Source: Methanomassiliicoccaceae archaeon (GTDB taxonomy: Archaea; Thermoplasmatota; Thermoplasmata; Methanomassiliicoccales; Methanomethylophilaceae). From it: 5,604 nt of DNA. The notes under the pieces were generated by a model that was not told where the DNA came from, made no database searches, and was given only the letters and a program-made list of their open reading frames with translations. Shown piece after piece: positions 1 to 5,280 of this stretch (the stretch's first letter is position 1; each line of letters begins with the position of its first letter). Position numbers and translations under genes: made by a program. The stretch covers positions 1 to 5,604 of the forward strand of contig WQTN01000076.1 in the NCBI GenBank assembly GCA_009786295.1, read 5' to 3'.

Positions 1-1
1 C

Positions 2-826
2 AACACCGTCTCCATGCTCAGGTCCTCCCATAAAGGGCCGATAATCGTGGTCGAAGGCGTGACAGACAGCAGACTGTTCGGTAAGTTTATCGATAGGGAT
101 GAAGTGAAGATCCTCATCGCCTTTTCCAAGGATAATGTCAGAAGATCCGTCACTGAGGTCTGGGGAAGAAGGAACGATAAGACGATAATGGGCATAATCG
201 ATGCGGATATCGATAGATTGTGTGACAAAAAGTACACACCACCCATATTTCTCTCTGACAAAAGAGATCTGGAAACGATGATCATGAGCACAAGGGCATT
301 GGACGACGTGCTCGCCGAGTACTCGGACCCGCAGCTCCTTGAGAAGTTCGAGAACGATCACGGAAAGGTCGGAGATATTGTGGCAAGGTCCGCATATCCG
401 ATAGGGCTGCTGATGTTCATTTCCTCAAGGGAGAGGATGGGGCTTTCTTTCAAGAACATTGACCATGCGACCTTCATAAACAGAAAGACGCTCGCTATCG
501 ACATAAGGAAGATGATCGACGAAGTCTTTGCTCAATCGCTGAACAAAGGGATCGGCAAAAAAGAACTTGCCGATATGATCGCGGAGGAGGAAGAGGTCCT
601 CAATGACCCGTGGATAGCCGTAAGAGGACATGACGCAGTGTCAGTGCTTGCCATAGGGCTGTTGGAGATATTCGGTGCCTATAACAGCAAAGACATCAAT
701 GGAGGCCAGCTGAGCGGCGCGCTGAGGCTGGCGTTTGGTTTTGATTATTTCAGAGATACCGATTTGTACAAAGAAACGATGAAATGGTCTCAGAGAAACA
801 ATTTCGTCTTGTGGATCACTCAATGA
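2..826 (+). CDS. DUF4435 / TOPRIM-fold protein, 5' end outside window
   Basis: Probable TOPRIM-type metal-dependent nuclease of the DUF4435 family. Residues are counted from the first ATG in the window (base 14). A hydrophobic strand leads into VVEG with Glu14, the TOPRIM glutamate. GIIDADID supplies the acidic D-x-D pair at Asp63 and Asp65. DLE follows at 85-87, and RGHD at 204-207 matches the GHD motif of the family. The C-terminal half is mostly helical and less conserved. The reading frame stays open through the first base triplets ahead of the ATG (reading NTVS), and these look like part of the conserved N-terminus, so the true start is probably upstream of the window. DUF4435 proteins occur alone or next to an ABC-type ATPase; AriB of the PARIS anti-phage system is one such protein. 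Whether an ATPase gene lies upstream cannot be seen. The family call is fairly secure; a defence role is only a possibility. Confidence 0.75.
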   Translation, partial: NTVSMLRSSHKGPIIVVEGVTDSRLFGKFIDRDEVKILIAFSKDNVRRSVTEVWGRRNDKTIMGIIDADIDRLCDKKYTPPIFLSDKRDLETMIMSTRALDDVLAEYSDPQLLEKFENDHGKVGDIVARSAYPIGLLMFISSRERMGLSFKNIDHATFINRKTLAIDIRKMIDEVFAQSLNKGIGKKELADMIAEEEEVLNDPWIAVRGHDAVSVLAIGLLEIFGAYNSKDINGGQLSGALRLAFGFDYFRDTDLYKETMKWSQRNNFVLWITQ

Positions 827-1046
827 CGAAGTCCTCTTTCTTCGGGCCTTCCGATGTTTCTATCAGCATCTGTACCTTGCGGTCGCAAGTGTCGAGGATC
901 TTTTTGCATCTGTCCCTCAGCAGGATCGCCTTCTCATATATCTCCAACGCTTTGTCCAGTTCAAGGTTTCCGTTCTCAAGCTCATTCACGAGCTGTTCTA
1001 GCATTTTCAAACTGTCTTCGAATGTCATCTCTTCGACTTCCATCAT
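816..1046 (-). CDS. xseB: Exodeoxyribonuclease VII small subunit
   Basis: Small subunit of exonuclease VII, which binds several copies to one XseA and is needed for the activity of the complex on single-stranded DNA. The 76-residue product has the usual XseB length and pattern: MTFEDSLKMLEQLVNELENG near the start, then a second charged helix (LELDKALEIYEKAILLRDRC), giving a two-helix coiled-coil hairpin with an acidic tail. The start ATG overlaps the xseA stop codon as ATGA, so translation is coupled. A GGAGA sequence at 1051-1055 serves as ribosome binding site, 4 bases from this ATG and 7 bases from a second ATG one codon later, which is an equally possible start. The 3' end overlaps the convergent DUF4435 gene by 11 bases, leaving no room for a terminator between them. 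Confidence 0.93.
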   Translation of the reverse strand: MMEVEEMTFEDSLKMLEQLVNELENGNLELDKALEIYEKAILLRDRCKKILDTCDRKVQMLIETSEGPKKEDFVIE

Positions 1047-2305
1047 TTCATCTCCACTTTCTTTATCTCTGCCTCTGCTTTTCCGTCCTTCATCATTATG
1101 TTCACATCGGTTCCGATCCGCATCTTCCCGGAAGATGTGAGCGCCTTGCCGTTTTCGTCGGTGATAAGCGCGTAACCTCTGTCCAATACCTTCATCGGGT
1201 TGATGCTCTCCAGCCTCTCGGAATATCTTTGAAGGTCCTTCTTGTCGTTTTCAAGCATTCTTTGGACATATAGGTCCATGTTCGAATCTGTCTTTATGAA
1301 TCTTCTCCGCATGGTTCCGATCTTGTCCTTCAGCGCAGAATTCATTCTGGAATACAGTTCGTCCAGCCTCATCGAATGCATCGATATCCTCTGTTCCGCG
1401 CGCCTCGGAGAGAGTTTCGAATCCAATATCCTGAAGCGGTAATGCATGCGGTCCAATATCCCGGACAGGGACCTTTTCACCCTGATCATATCCGTGTCCA
1501 GATGTTTCATCACTTCTTTGCGGTCCCTTAATGCGAGCTCCGCAGCGCCTGTAGGGGTCGGTGCTCTGACATCTGCCACCAGATCGGCGATGGTGAAGTC
1601 CGTTTCATGCCCCACTGCAGATATCACGGGAGCCTCGGATGCGGCGATCGCCCTTGCCACTGTCTCCTCATTAAATGCCCACAGGTCTTCTATCGATCCT
1701 CCTCCCCTTCCAACGATGAGCACGTCAACCCCCTCTTTGTTGAGGGCTTTGATCCCTTTTGCTATCGATTCTGCCGCGCCTTCGCCCTGCACCTGCGCCG
1801 GATACAGAATGATATCGGCAGGGAAGAGCCGTCCGGAAGTTGTGATTATGTCATGTATGACCGCTCCCTTCGGAGACGTCACAACTCCGATCGTTTTAGG
1901 ATATAGGGGAAGGTTTCTTTTCCTTGAGCGGTCGAAAAGCCCCTCAGCCTCAAGCTTCTTCTTCAATGCTTCATAGGCGAGATAAAGGTCACCGACGCCG
2001 GATCTCTGCATTGTTTCTACGATGAACTGATATGATCCTCTTTCGACGTAGAGGTCCACTTTCCCGAATGCGGTCACTTTCATATTGTCTTGGGGCTCAA
2101 AATCGATCCTGGCTCTCGACTGCCTGAACATGACGCCCCTGATCTCGCTTGTGCTGTCCTTAAGCGTGAAATAGTAATGCCCCGAGGGGTATTTCTTCAG
2201 GTTCGACAGTTCCCCAAGGACCCAGACATCATTAACAGTCGGGGATTCTGACAACACAGACCTTACCCTTGTGTTCAATTGAGTAACTGTTATTGTCTCT
2301 GCCAT
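1043..2305 (-). CDS. xseA: Exodeoxyribonuclease VII large subunit
   Basis: Catalytic subunit of exonuclease VII, which degrades single-stranded DNA from both ends into oligonucleotides in repair and recombination. The 420-residue product shows the full family architecture: an N-terminal OB-fold (about 4-100, with VWVLGELSN and GHYYFTLKD), the catalytic domain (about 135-255), a long helical region, and the typical C-terminal VLDRGYALI segment. Conserved catalytic-domain blocks are IGVVTSPKGAVIHDI (139-153), VGRGGGSIEDLWAFNEE (198-214), SAVGHETDFTIADLVAD (229-245) and RAPTPTGAAE (247-256). I prefer the ATG at 2305 because GAGGG (2314-2318) lies 8 bases ahead of it and the product then begins MAETITVTQL like other XseA proteins; an in-frame ATG at 2323 would add six residues. 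xseB follows with a 4-base overlap. This is a bacterial enzyme, so its presence in an archaeon implies an old transfer, but no damage or odd composition is visible. Confidence 0.95.
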   Translation of the reverse strand: MAETITVTQLNTRVRSVLSESPTVNDVWVLGELSNLKKYPSGHYYFTLKDSTSEIRGVMFRQSRARIDFEPQDNMKVTAFGKVDLYVERGSYQFIVETMQRSGVGDLYLAYEALKKKLEAEGLFDRSRKRNLPLYPKTIGVVTSPKGAVIHDIITTSGRLFPADIILYPAQVQGEGAAESIAKGIKALNKEGVDVLIVGRGGGSIEDLWAFNEETVARAIAASEAPVISAVGHETDFTIADLVADVRAPTPTGAAELALRDRKEVMKHLDTDMIRVKRSLSGILDRMHYRFRILDSKLSPRRAEQRISMHSMRLDELYSRMNSALKDKIGTMRRRFIKTDSNMDLYVQRMLENDKKDLQRYSERLESINPMKVLDRGYALITDENGKALTSSGKMRIGTDVNIMMKDGKAEAEIKKVEMK

Positions 2306-2318
2306 GTTATCTTCCCTC
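2303..2318 (-). promoter_or_regulatory. xseA ribosome binding site and start
   Basis: Read on the minus strand, GAGGGAAG (2318-2311) precedes the ATG at 2305 by 8 bases counted from GAGGG. This decides the start against the in-frame ATG at 2323, which lies upstream of the purine-rich site and has no such element of its own. Confidence 0.6.
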
Positions 2319-2372
2319 TGCATTCAACCCAATTTATTTGCCGTTAGTAGTCAAACCACTCATTCTTTTTGA

Positions 2373-2396
2373 ACAAGATAAATGTATATATCTTGT
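2373..2396. promoter_or_regulatory. Perfect 8-bp inverted repeat around a TATA box, candidate operator
   Basis: ACAAGATA (2373-2380) and TATCTTGT (2389-2396) are exact reverse complements separated by the 8 bases AATGTATA. The TATA-like core at 2385-2390 (TATATA) lies across the right half of the palindrome. A protein bound here as a dimer would block TBP access. Because the core reads TATATA on both strands, it could also serve xseA on the minus strand, with a start near 2361 and a leader of about 55 bases that keeps the GAGGG site. The repeat is seen directly; the regulatory role is inferred. Confidence 0.5.
2384..2391 (+). promoter_or_regulatory. TATA box of the putative ncRNA
   Basis: GTATATAT at 2384-2391, in an AT-rich stretch after AAGATAAAT. 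The usual archaeal spacing of about 25 bases from TATA centre to start predicts transcription from about 2412-2414, which is where the GC-rich foldable sequence begins with GGAG. The agreement between TATA position and the first stem supports a stand-alone RNA gene on the plus strand. Confidence 0.55.
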
Positions 2397-2413
2397 GGTG
2401 TGTTTTTCTTTCT

Positions 2414-2632
2414 GGAGATGATTGTCCGGACAAAGGTCCGGGAGCCCTTTACGGGGGCTAGCCGGATTGCATCATTCAGGGCGAGATGAGGCCGATAGTG
2501 ACCTCAACGGCGCCAGACGGTATGCGATAACCCGAACCCTGATACGCCAGGGTTTGGCTATTATATCATCTCCTCCCGGACGGACCCGATCCCGCGGTGG
2601 AAAGCACAGTACCGGGCTCTCTGTTTTCGGGT
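2414..2632 (+). ncRNA. Putative structured non-coding RNA, family not recognised
   Basis: GC-rich sequence inside an AT-rich intergenic region, with no convincing protein in any frame. It folds by hand into a nested multibranch structure. P1 is 9 bp (2414-2422 with 2565-2573). P2 is a 6-bp CCGGAC hairpin with an AAAG loop (2426-2431/2436-2441). P3 is AGCCC/GGGCT (2443-2447/2455-2459). P4 is AGCC/GGCT (2460-2463/2556-2559). Inside P4 are P5, GGCG/CGCC (2480-2483/2511-2514) extended by TGAGG/CCTCA (2487-2491/2502-2506), and P6, a perfect 7-bp AACCCTG/CAGGGTT hairpin (2535-2541/2548-2554). A 3' domain is closed by ACCCGA/TCGGGT (2584-2589/2627-2632) with CCCG/CGGG inside it. I searched for the conserved blocks of RNase P RNA, SRP helix 8, tRNA, 5S rRNA and TPP and cobalamin riboswitches and found none convincing. 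Its own TATA box and the 248-base gap to the next gene argue for a free RNA, not a leader. The 3' end is uncertain and could reach the T-tract at 2711-2716, giving about 300 nt. Confidence 0.6.
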
Positions 2633-2652
2633 AATTTCTTCACTGCGCTTAG

Positions 2653-2689
2653 GGTATTTATTCGTTACAGGGGGGTGTCCGAATATACC
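2653..2689 (+). other. Bulged 10-bp hairpin
   Basis: GGTAT (2653-2657) and ATTCG (2660-2664), separated by a 2-base bulge, pair fully with CGAAT and ATACC (2680-2689). The 15-base loop includes a run of six G. It may be a 3' domain of the upstream ncRNA or part of its termination region before the T-run at 2711-2716. The pairing is seen; the role is unknown. Confidence 0.4.
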
Positions 2690-2710
2690 GAAACTACTCC
2701 GTTGAAAACA

Positions 2711-2716
2711 TTTTTT
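2711..2716 (+). terminator. T-tract, possible ncRNA terminator
   Basis: Six consecutive T on the plus strand, 22 bases after the hairpin at 2653-2689. Archaeal RNA polymerase terminates on such oligo-T tracts without needing a stem. If used, the upstream RNA would be close to 300 nt. Confidence 0.35.
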
Positions 2717-2868
2717 GGCCGCAGTAAATATTTCTTCATGTCAATCATCTGAATGATATGTGAATGGGCATGTTCCAATGTTAATCATCATATCAAATCC
2801 GAAGTTTGTTGAAAAAGAGACACCAAACCAGATCTTTTGACCGAGGTGCTTACGGACATTATTGGTTT

Positions 2869-2882
2869 GAGGAACTTCCTTG
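2869..2882 (+). promoter_or_regulatory. Ribosome binding site for a TTG start
   Basis: GAGGA at 2869-2873 followed by 6 bases and TTG at 2880. It overlaps the upstream in-frame stop (TGA at 2868-2870). It supports the non-ATG start of the hotdog gene over the ATG at 2922. Confidence 0.55.
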
Positions 2883-3359
2883 CGGGTTCTGATTAAATAC
2901 GACTCCGAATATATTCAGAGCATGGACACGGAGACCCTGCGCAGACTGGTGGATTCCGAGATGCATGAGTGGCTGGACAATGTTCTGGAGATGTGCAATG
3001 CCCCTTATGCCGTTGAGAACGAGATAGAGCTGGTCAGCGCGAGTAAGAACAAGGTCGTGATGAGAAAGGCCGTAGCCCCCAGTGATCTCAACAGCAATGG
3101 GGTAGTGCATGGCGCAGCGTCTTACGGTCTTATCGATCACGCGTTCGCGGTCATATGCAATATGGACGCGCGCACTGTGGGCCTCTCATGCAATGTGATC
3201 TACTACCGCCCCTGTTTCGGAAAGGTCATGGAAGCAGAAGCGAAGCTGATAAACGAATCAAAGACGCTGATGACTGTGGAAGTCACGCTTCATTCCGAAG
3301 GCAAACTGATAGCATCGGCGACATGTATAGGCTTTAAGGCCAGGAAACCGGAGAGATGA
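2880..3359 (+). CDS. Hotdog-fold thioesterase-like protein (PaaI/4HBT type)
   Basis: Probable acyl-CoA thioesterase or related hotdog protein acting in the cytoplasm; the substrate cannot be told. The signature is at residues 71-86: Asn71, then NGVVHGAAS with Gly74, His77 and Gly78, then Asp86 (GLIDHA), matching the N-x-x-G-x-V-H-G-G-x(n)-D pattern of PaaI-like enzymes. After it come the expected strands (LSCNVIYYRPCFG, VMEAEAKLI, LMTVEVTLHSEGKLIASATCIGF). The usual HGG is HGA here. An N-terminal helix of about 30 residues, RRLVDSEMHEWLDNV, precedes the fold. The start is a TTG at 2880, chosen because GAGGA (2869-2873) sits 6 bases ahead and an in-frame stop lies just upstream at 2868; the first ATG, at 2922, has no good ribosome site. 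The stop overlaps the next gene by 4 bases, so the two are co-translated. No pathway genes are adjacent to suggest a substrate. Confidence 0.8.
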   Translation: MRVLIKYDSEYIQSMDTETLRRLVDSEMHEWLDNVLEMCNAPYAVENEIELVSASKNKVVMRKAVAPSDLNSNGVVHGAASYGLIDHAFAVICNMDARTVGLSCNVIYYRPCFGKVMEAEAKLINESKTLMTVEVTLHSEGKLIASATCIGFKARKPER

Positions 3360-3787
3360 AGCAGAAGAAATGCCCGCACTGCGGAGAGTATGTTCAAGAG
3401 AACAGCCTGACATGCCCCAAGTGCTTTGGGGAGATACCTCGTTCGCCGCAGGAATATGTTGTCAAAGAGGACAAGAAAGAAAGGTCGGGAAAGGTCCCGT
3501 CCGCGGCCGTGCTGCTTTCTGTGATCCCTCCGTTCTTTGGTCTGCTGGGGCTTGGGCTGATCTATCTGCACCCGAAGAACAGCAAAGGATATTGGTTCCT
3601 GGCTGCGGGCCTTCTGTTGTTCCTGACCTCCCTTGCGCTGTTCTATATGATAAGACATTCGGGAATCTTTTCGGCCGTCTTTTTGTTCGGGGCGTTTGTG
3701 ATCATTGCACTTATCTACGTCTCTGCGGCAGTTGCGGCGCTGCTTGAGACCGTATTCGGATCGGTCCTCAAGTTCCTCAAGTTCTGA
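3356..3787 (+). CDS. Zinc-ribbon membrane protein
   Basis: Small membrane protein of unknown function. Residues 6-23 form a zinc ribbon: Cys6 and Cys9 in CPHC, Cys20 and Cys23 in CPKC, spaced by 10 residues. A charged linker (about 28-46, rich in Lys, Glu and Arg) leads into three hydrophobic segments at about 48-70, 78-98 and 103-129, then a short amphipathic tail ending KFLKF. The ribbon most likely faces the cytoplasm, given the positive linker. The first hydrophobic stretch holds a Pro-Pro pair and glycines. The ATG overlaps the hotdog gene stop as ATGA, with GGAG at 3350-3353 nearby, so both come from one transcript. Many archaea carry lineage-specific proteins of this build, and no specific role can be assigned. 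Confidence 0.82.
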   Translation: MKQKKCPHCGEYVQENSLTCPKCFGEIPRSPQEYVVKEDKKERSGKVPSAAVLLSVIPPFFGLLGLGLIYLHPKNSKGYWFLAAGLLLFLTSLALFYMIRHSGIFSAVFLFGAFVIIALIYVSAAVAALLETVFGSVLKFLKF

Positions 3788-3800
3788 TATCTGCGTATTT

Positions 3801-3806
3801 AAAAAA
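3801..3806 (-). terminator. T-tract downstream of the DnaQ-like gene
   Basis: Six A on the plus strand read as six T on the minus strand, 34 bases past the stop codon of the leftward gene. It suits oligo-T termination in the 52-base space between the two convergent genes. Confidence 0.45.
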
Positions 3807-3836
3807 CAGGAAATAATTGCTGTGCCCGTTAAGTAA

Positions 3837-3841
3837 TTTTT
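3837..3841 (+). terminator. T-tract downstream of the hotdog/zinc-ribbon pair
   Basis: Five T on the plus strand within an AT-rich stretch about 50 bases after the zinc-ribbon stop codon, just at the end of the convergent gene. With the opposite T-tract at 3801-3806 it would form a two-way termination zone. Confidence 0.45.
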
Positions 3842-4397
3842 AATATTTGCCTTTGCCCCTCATATGTATCATGAGTTCCGCCGCCATCAGCGCAAGATGT
3901 ATCGCCCTTCTGCCTGTCCCGACACGGGCAGGGTCGTTCTTCAGAAGCCTTCTGTAAGCTTTTCGTATAGTGATCGGTTCGTCGGAAGGGAATCTGCATT
4001 TGAGGCTTATAGGCATCTTTGCGGACACGGACGGCATGACCGTTGATCTGAAAGTTATGTTCCACGGGTCGAACGTCATGTATCTTCCGAACTCCTGTCT
4101 GCTGTCATATGCGGCTATATTATTCCCTTCGATGATCTGCGACACTTCTTCAGCCACTTTTTTTTCAGGGTCCCCTGCGTAGATATCTTCAGCAAATATC
4201 CCGCCTATTCCGGATAGGTAATCTAGTTTCTTCTTCCCGAGGGTCTTTGGATCGTAATAAATGATATTATGGTAAACTGTTTGATACGTATTCGTTTCGA
4301 GATCCACTTTGCAGATGGCTATATCCACTATCTCATCGTAGGGGTAGCCGTCGGGGCCTGTCGGAAGCGCCTGCACAATGAATATCTCTTCGGACAC
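3840..4397 (-). CDS. DnaQ/DEDDh exonuclease-like protein with degraded active site
   Basis: 185 residues that align along their length with the DnaQ (epsilon-type) 3'-5' exonuclease fold but lack most catalytic residues. In the family the first motif reads D-T-E-T-T-G; here the aligned block is QALPTG (9-14), so both acids are gone while Thr-Gly remains. DEIVDIAICKV (21-31) matches the next core strand. The second motif, normally H-N-x-x-F-D, is AYDSRQEFGRYM (96-107). The last, normally H-x-A-L-x-D-A, is IHLALMAAEL (166-175): His167 stays but the Asp is Ala. It is therefore probably a non-catalytic binding or scaffold protein. The start is GTG at 4397; no in-frame ATG lies upstream before a stop, and no ribosome binding site is seen, which fits a leaderless message. 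It is an intact frame, not a broken gene. The fold call is by eye from motif order and spacing. Confidence 0.6.
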   Translation of the reverse strand: MSEEIFIVQALPTGPDGYPYDEIVDIAICKVDLETNTYQTVYHNIIYYDPKTLGKKKLDYLSGIGGIFAEDIYAGDPEKKVAEEVSQIIEGNNIAAYDSRQEFGRYMTFDPWNITFRSTVMPSVSAKMPISLKCRFPSDEPITIRKAYRRLLKNDPARVGTGRRAIHLALMAAELMIHMRGKGKY

Positions 4398-4417
4398 GGC
4401 ATCGGTTATGCGGACTG

Positions 4418-4428
4418 CATAATAGTAC
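4418..4428 (-). promoter_or_regulatory. Weak TATA-like element for the DnaQ-like gene
   Basis: Read on the minus strand, TACTATTATG lies about 26 bases ahead of the GTG at 4397. With archaeal spacing, transcription would begin at or next to the start codon, giving a leaderless message. The match to a TATA consensus is poor. Confidence 0.3.
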
Positions 4429-4448
4429 TTTCGCTACCCTAGAATTCA

Positions 4449-4519
4449 GCATTGCAGCGGCTGCGTATATCATTTTATAGCGGTCATACTGTGTATGTTC
4501 GATGTTGAACGCAATGCAG
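4449..4519. promoter_or_regulatory. Pair of 9-bp sites flanking the mntP TATA box
   Basis: GCATTGCAG (4449-4457) and GCAATGCAG (4511-4519) differ by one base, and each begins with the near-palindrome GCAWTGC. Their spacing is 62 bases, close to six helical turns, with the TATA element between them. This would suit a metal-responsive repressor bound as dimers, possibly joined by looping. The sites are seen; the regulator is inferred. Confidence 0.35.
4474..4479 (+). promoter_or_regulatory. TATA box of mntP
   Basis: TTTATA in ATTTTATAG, about 80 bases ahead of the mntP ATG. It predicts transcription from about 4502 and a leader of about 50 bases, enough to contain the GAGGA ribosome binding site at 4542-4546. 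Confidence 0.45.
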
Positions 4520-4554
4520 TTTCGTGATATGAATCATCGAAGAGGAAAAAGATC

Positions 4555-5121
4555 ATGGACTATTTTGCGCTGATCCTTGTTGCCATAGCTCTTGCAATGG
4601 ATGCTTTCGCGGTAGCGATCTGCAATGGGATAACATTAAAGAAAGTAAAGATCGGCCATGCGCTGGCATTCGGACTTATGTTCGGCGGCATGCAGGCCGT
4701 CATGCCGATAATAGGCTTCTTTCTGGGGAGTCTTTTCAGAGGCTACATTGAATTCATCGATCACTGGGTCGCCTTTGCCCTGCTGGCTTTGATAGGAGGC
4801 AAAATGCTTCTGGAAACCTTCCGTGCCGAGGAAGCGGATGACAAAGTTACGGAACAGATGATATCGCTTGGCGCGCTCTTCATTCTCGGAATTGCAACAA
4901 GCATAGATGCCTTGGCTGTAGGCATAAACATATCTTTGATGAGTTGGGATATCTGGGTATCTGCGCTGACGATCGGAGCAATAACATTCATTCTCTCCTT
5001 TGCCGGCGTCTTTACCGGTAAAAAGCTGGGTATGCGTTTCCAAAAGAATGCCGGAAGATTAGGCGGCATCATTCTGATCGCCATAGGAGTTAAAATCCTG
5101 CTTGACCACTTGTTTTTCTGA
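4555..5121 (+). CDS. mntP: Manganese efflux pump MntP
   Basis: Inner-membrane exporter that removes excess Mn2+ from the cytoplasm. At 188 residues it has the usual MntP length and the two-fold repeated architecture of six membrane helices. The first repeat carries AIALAMDAFAVAICNG (10-25, Asp16) and the second GIATSIDALAVGINIS (112-127, Asp118); these helix-embedded aspartates are the conserved metal-site acids. Between the repeats is a charged cytoplasmic loop, FRAEEADDKVTEQ (89-101). The glycine-rich FGLMFGGMQAVMPIIGFFLG (39-58) is also typical. ATG 4555 is preceded by GAGGA (4542-4546) with 8 bases between. The gene stands alone, divergent from the DnaQ-like gene. In bacteria mntP is induced by manganese; a control region is plausible upstream, but no yybP-ykoY riboswitch is apparent. 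Five T at 5113-5117, inside the last codons, may help termination. Confidence 0.93.
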   Translation: MDYFALILVAIALAMDAFAVAICNGITLKKVKIGHALAFGLMFGGMQAVMPIIGFFLGSLFRGYIEFIDHWVAFALLALIGGKMLLETFRAEEADDKVTEQMISLGALFILGIATSIDALAVGINISLMSWDIWVSALTIGAITFILSFAGVFTGKKLGMRFQKNAGRLGGIILIAIGVKILLDHLFF

Positions 5122-5251
5122 GCAAGAGGCGGGACACTGCAAGGAAAGGGCCGTTCAAAAGAGAGAATCAGACCGAAACCGGCGATTCATTAAATTCATA
5201 GATGAACTCAAATCTTTGAAAGGTCCCACTTTCAGCCACCCCCATCCTAAG

Positions 5252-5260
5252 TATAAATAT
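5252..5260 (+). promoter_or_regulatory. Strong TATA box for a leaderless gene
   Basis: TATAAATAT, the best TATA match in the window. Its centre is about 25 bases ahead of the ATG at 5281, so transcription should start at or within a base or two of that ATG. Confidence 0.65.
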
Positions 5261-5280
5261 TCTGATGGCGTGTTCGGAGC

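Larger units (their letters stand above)
2641..2879. other. Gene-free spacer between ncRNA and hotdog gene
   Basis: No convincing gene here. It holds a bulged hairpin (2653-2689), a run of six T at 2711-2716 that could end the ncRNA, and an AT-rich TAAATATTT at 2725-2733 that could be the TATA box for the downstream pair, which would give a leader of about 125 bases. A 20-codon ORF at 2778-2840 is too short and lacks a ribosome binding site. Confidence 0.5.

Noticed and set aside
1446..1976. Long plus-strand ORFs opposite xseA (for example 1446-1976 and 784-1140)
   Set aside because: They are antisense frames of well-conserved xseA/xseB; their Ser-rich translations have no recognisable domain.
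2599..2620. Resemblance to RNase P RNA blocks (GGAAAG and ACAG..CCGG)
   Set aside because: In RNase P the two blocks form the P4 helix from opposite ends of the molecule; here they are adjacent in one small domain and the rest of the core is missing.
2422..2634. 70-codon plus-strand ORF over the ncRNA, starting at TTG
   Set aside because: The translation is a Gly/Ser/Arg-rich stretch of the sort GC-rich RNA genes give, there is no suitable ribosome binding site, and the strong nested stems explain the sequence better.
2778..2840. 20-codon ORF beginning MLIIISNP, resembling the start of ThiE-like proteins
   Set aside because: Too short, no ribosome binding site, and the following sequence does not continue the family in another frame, so a gene remnant cannot be supported.
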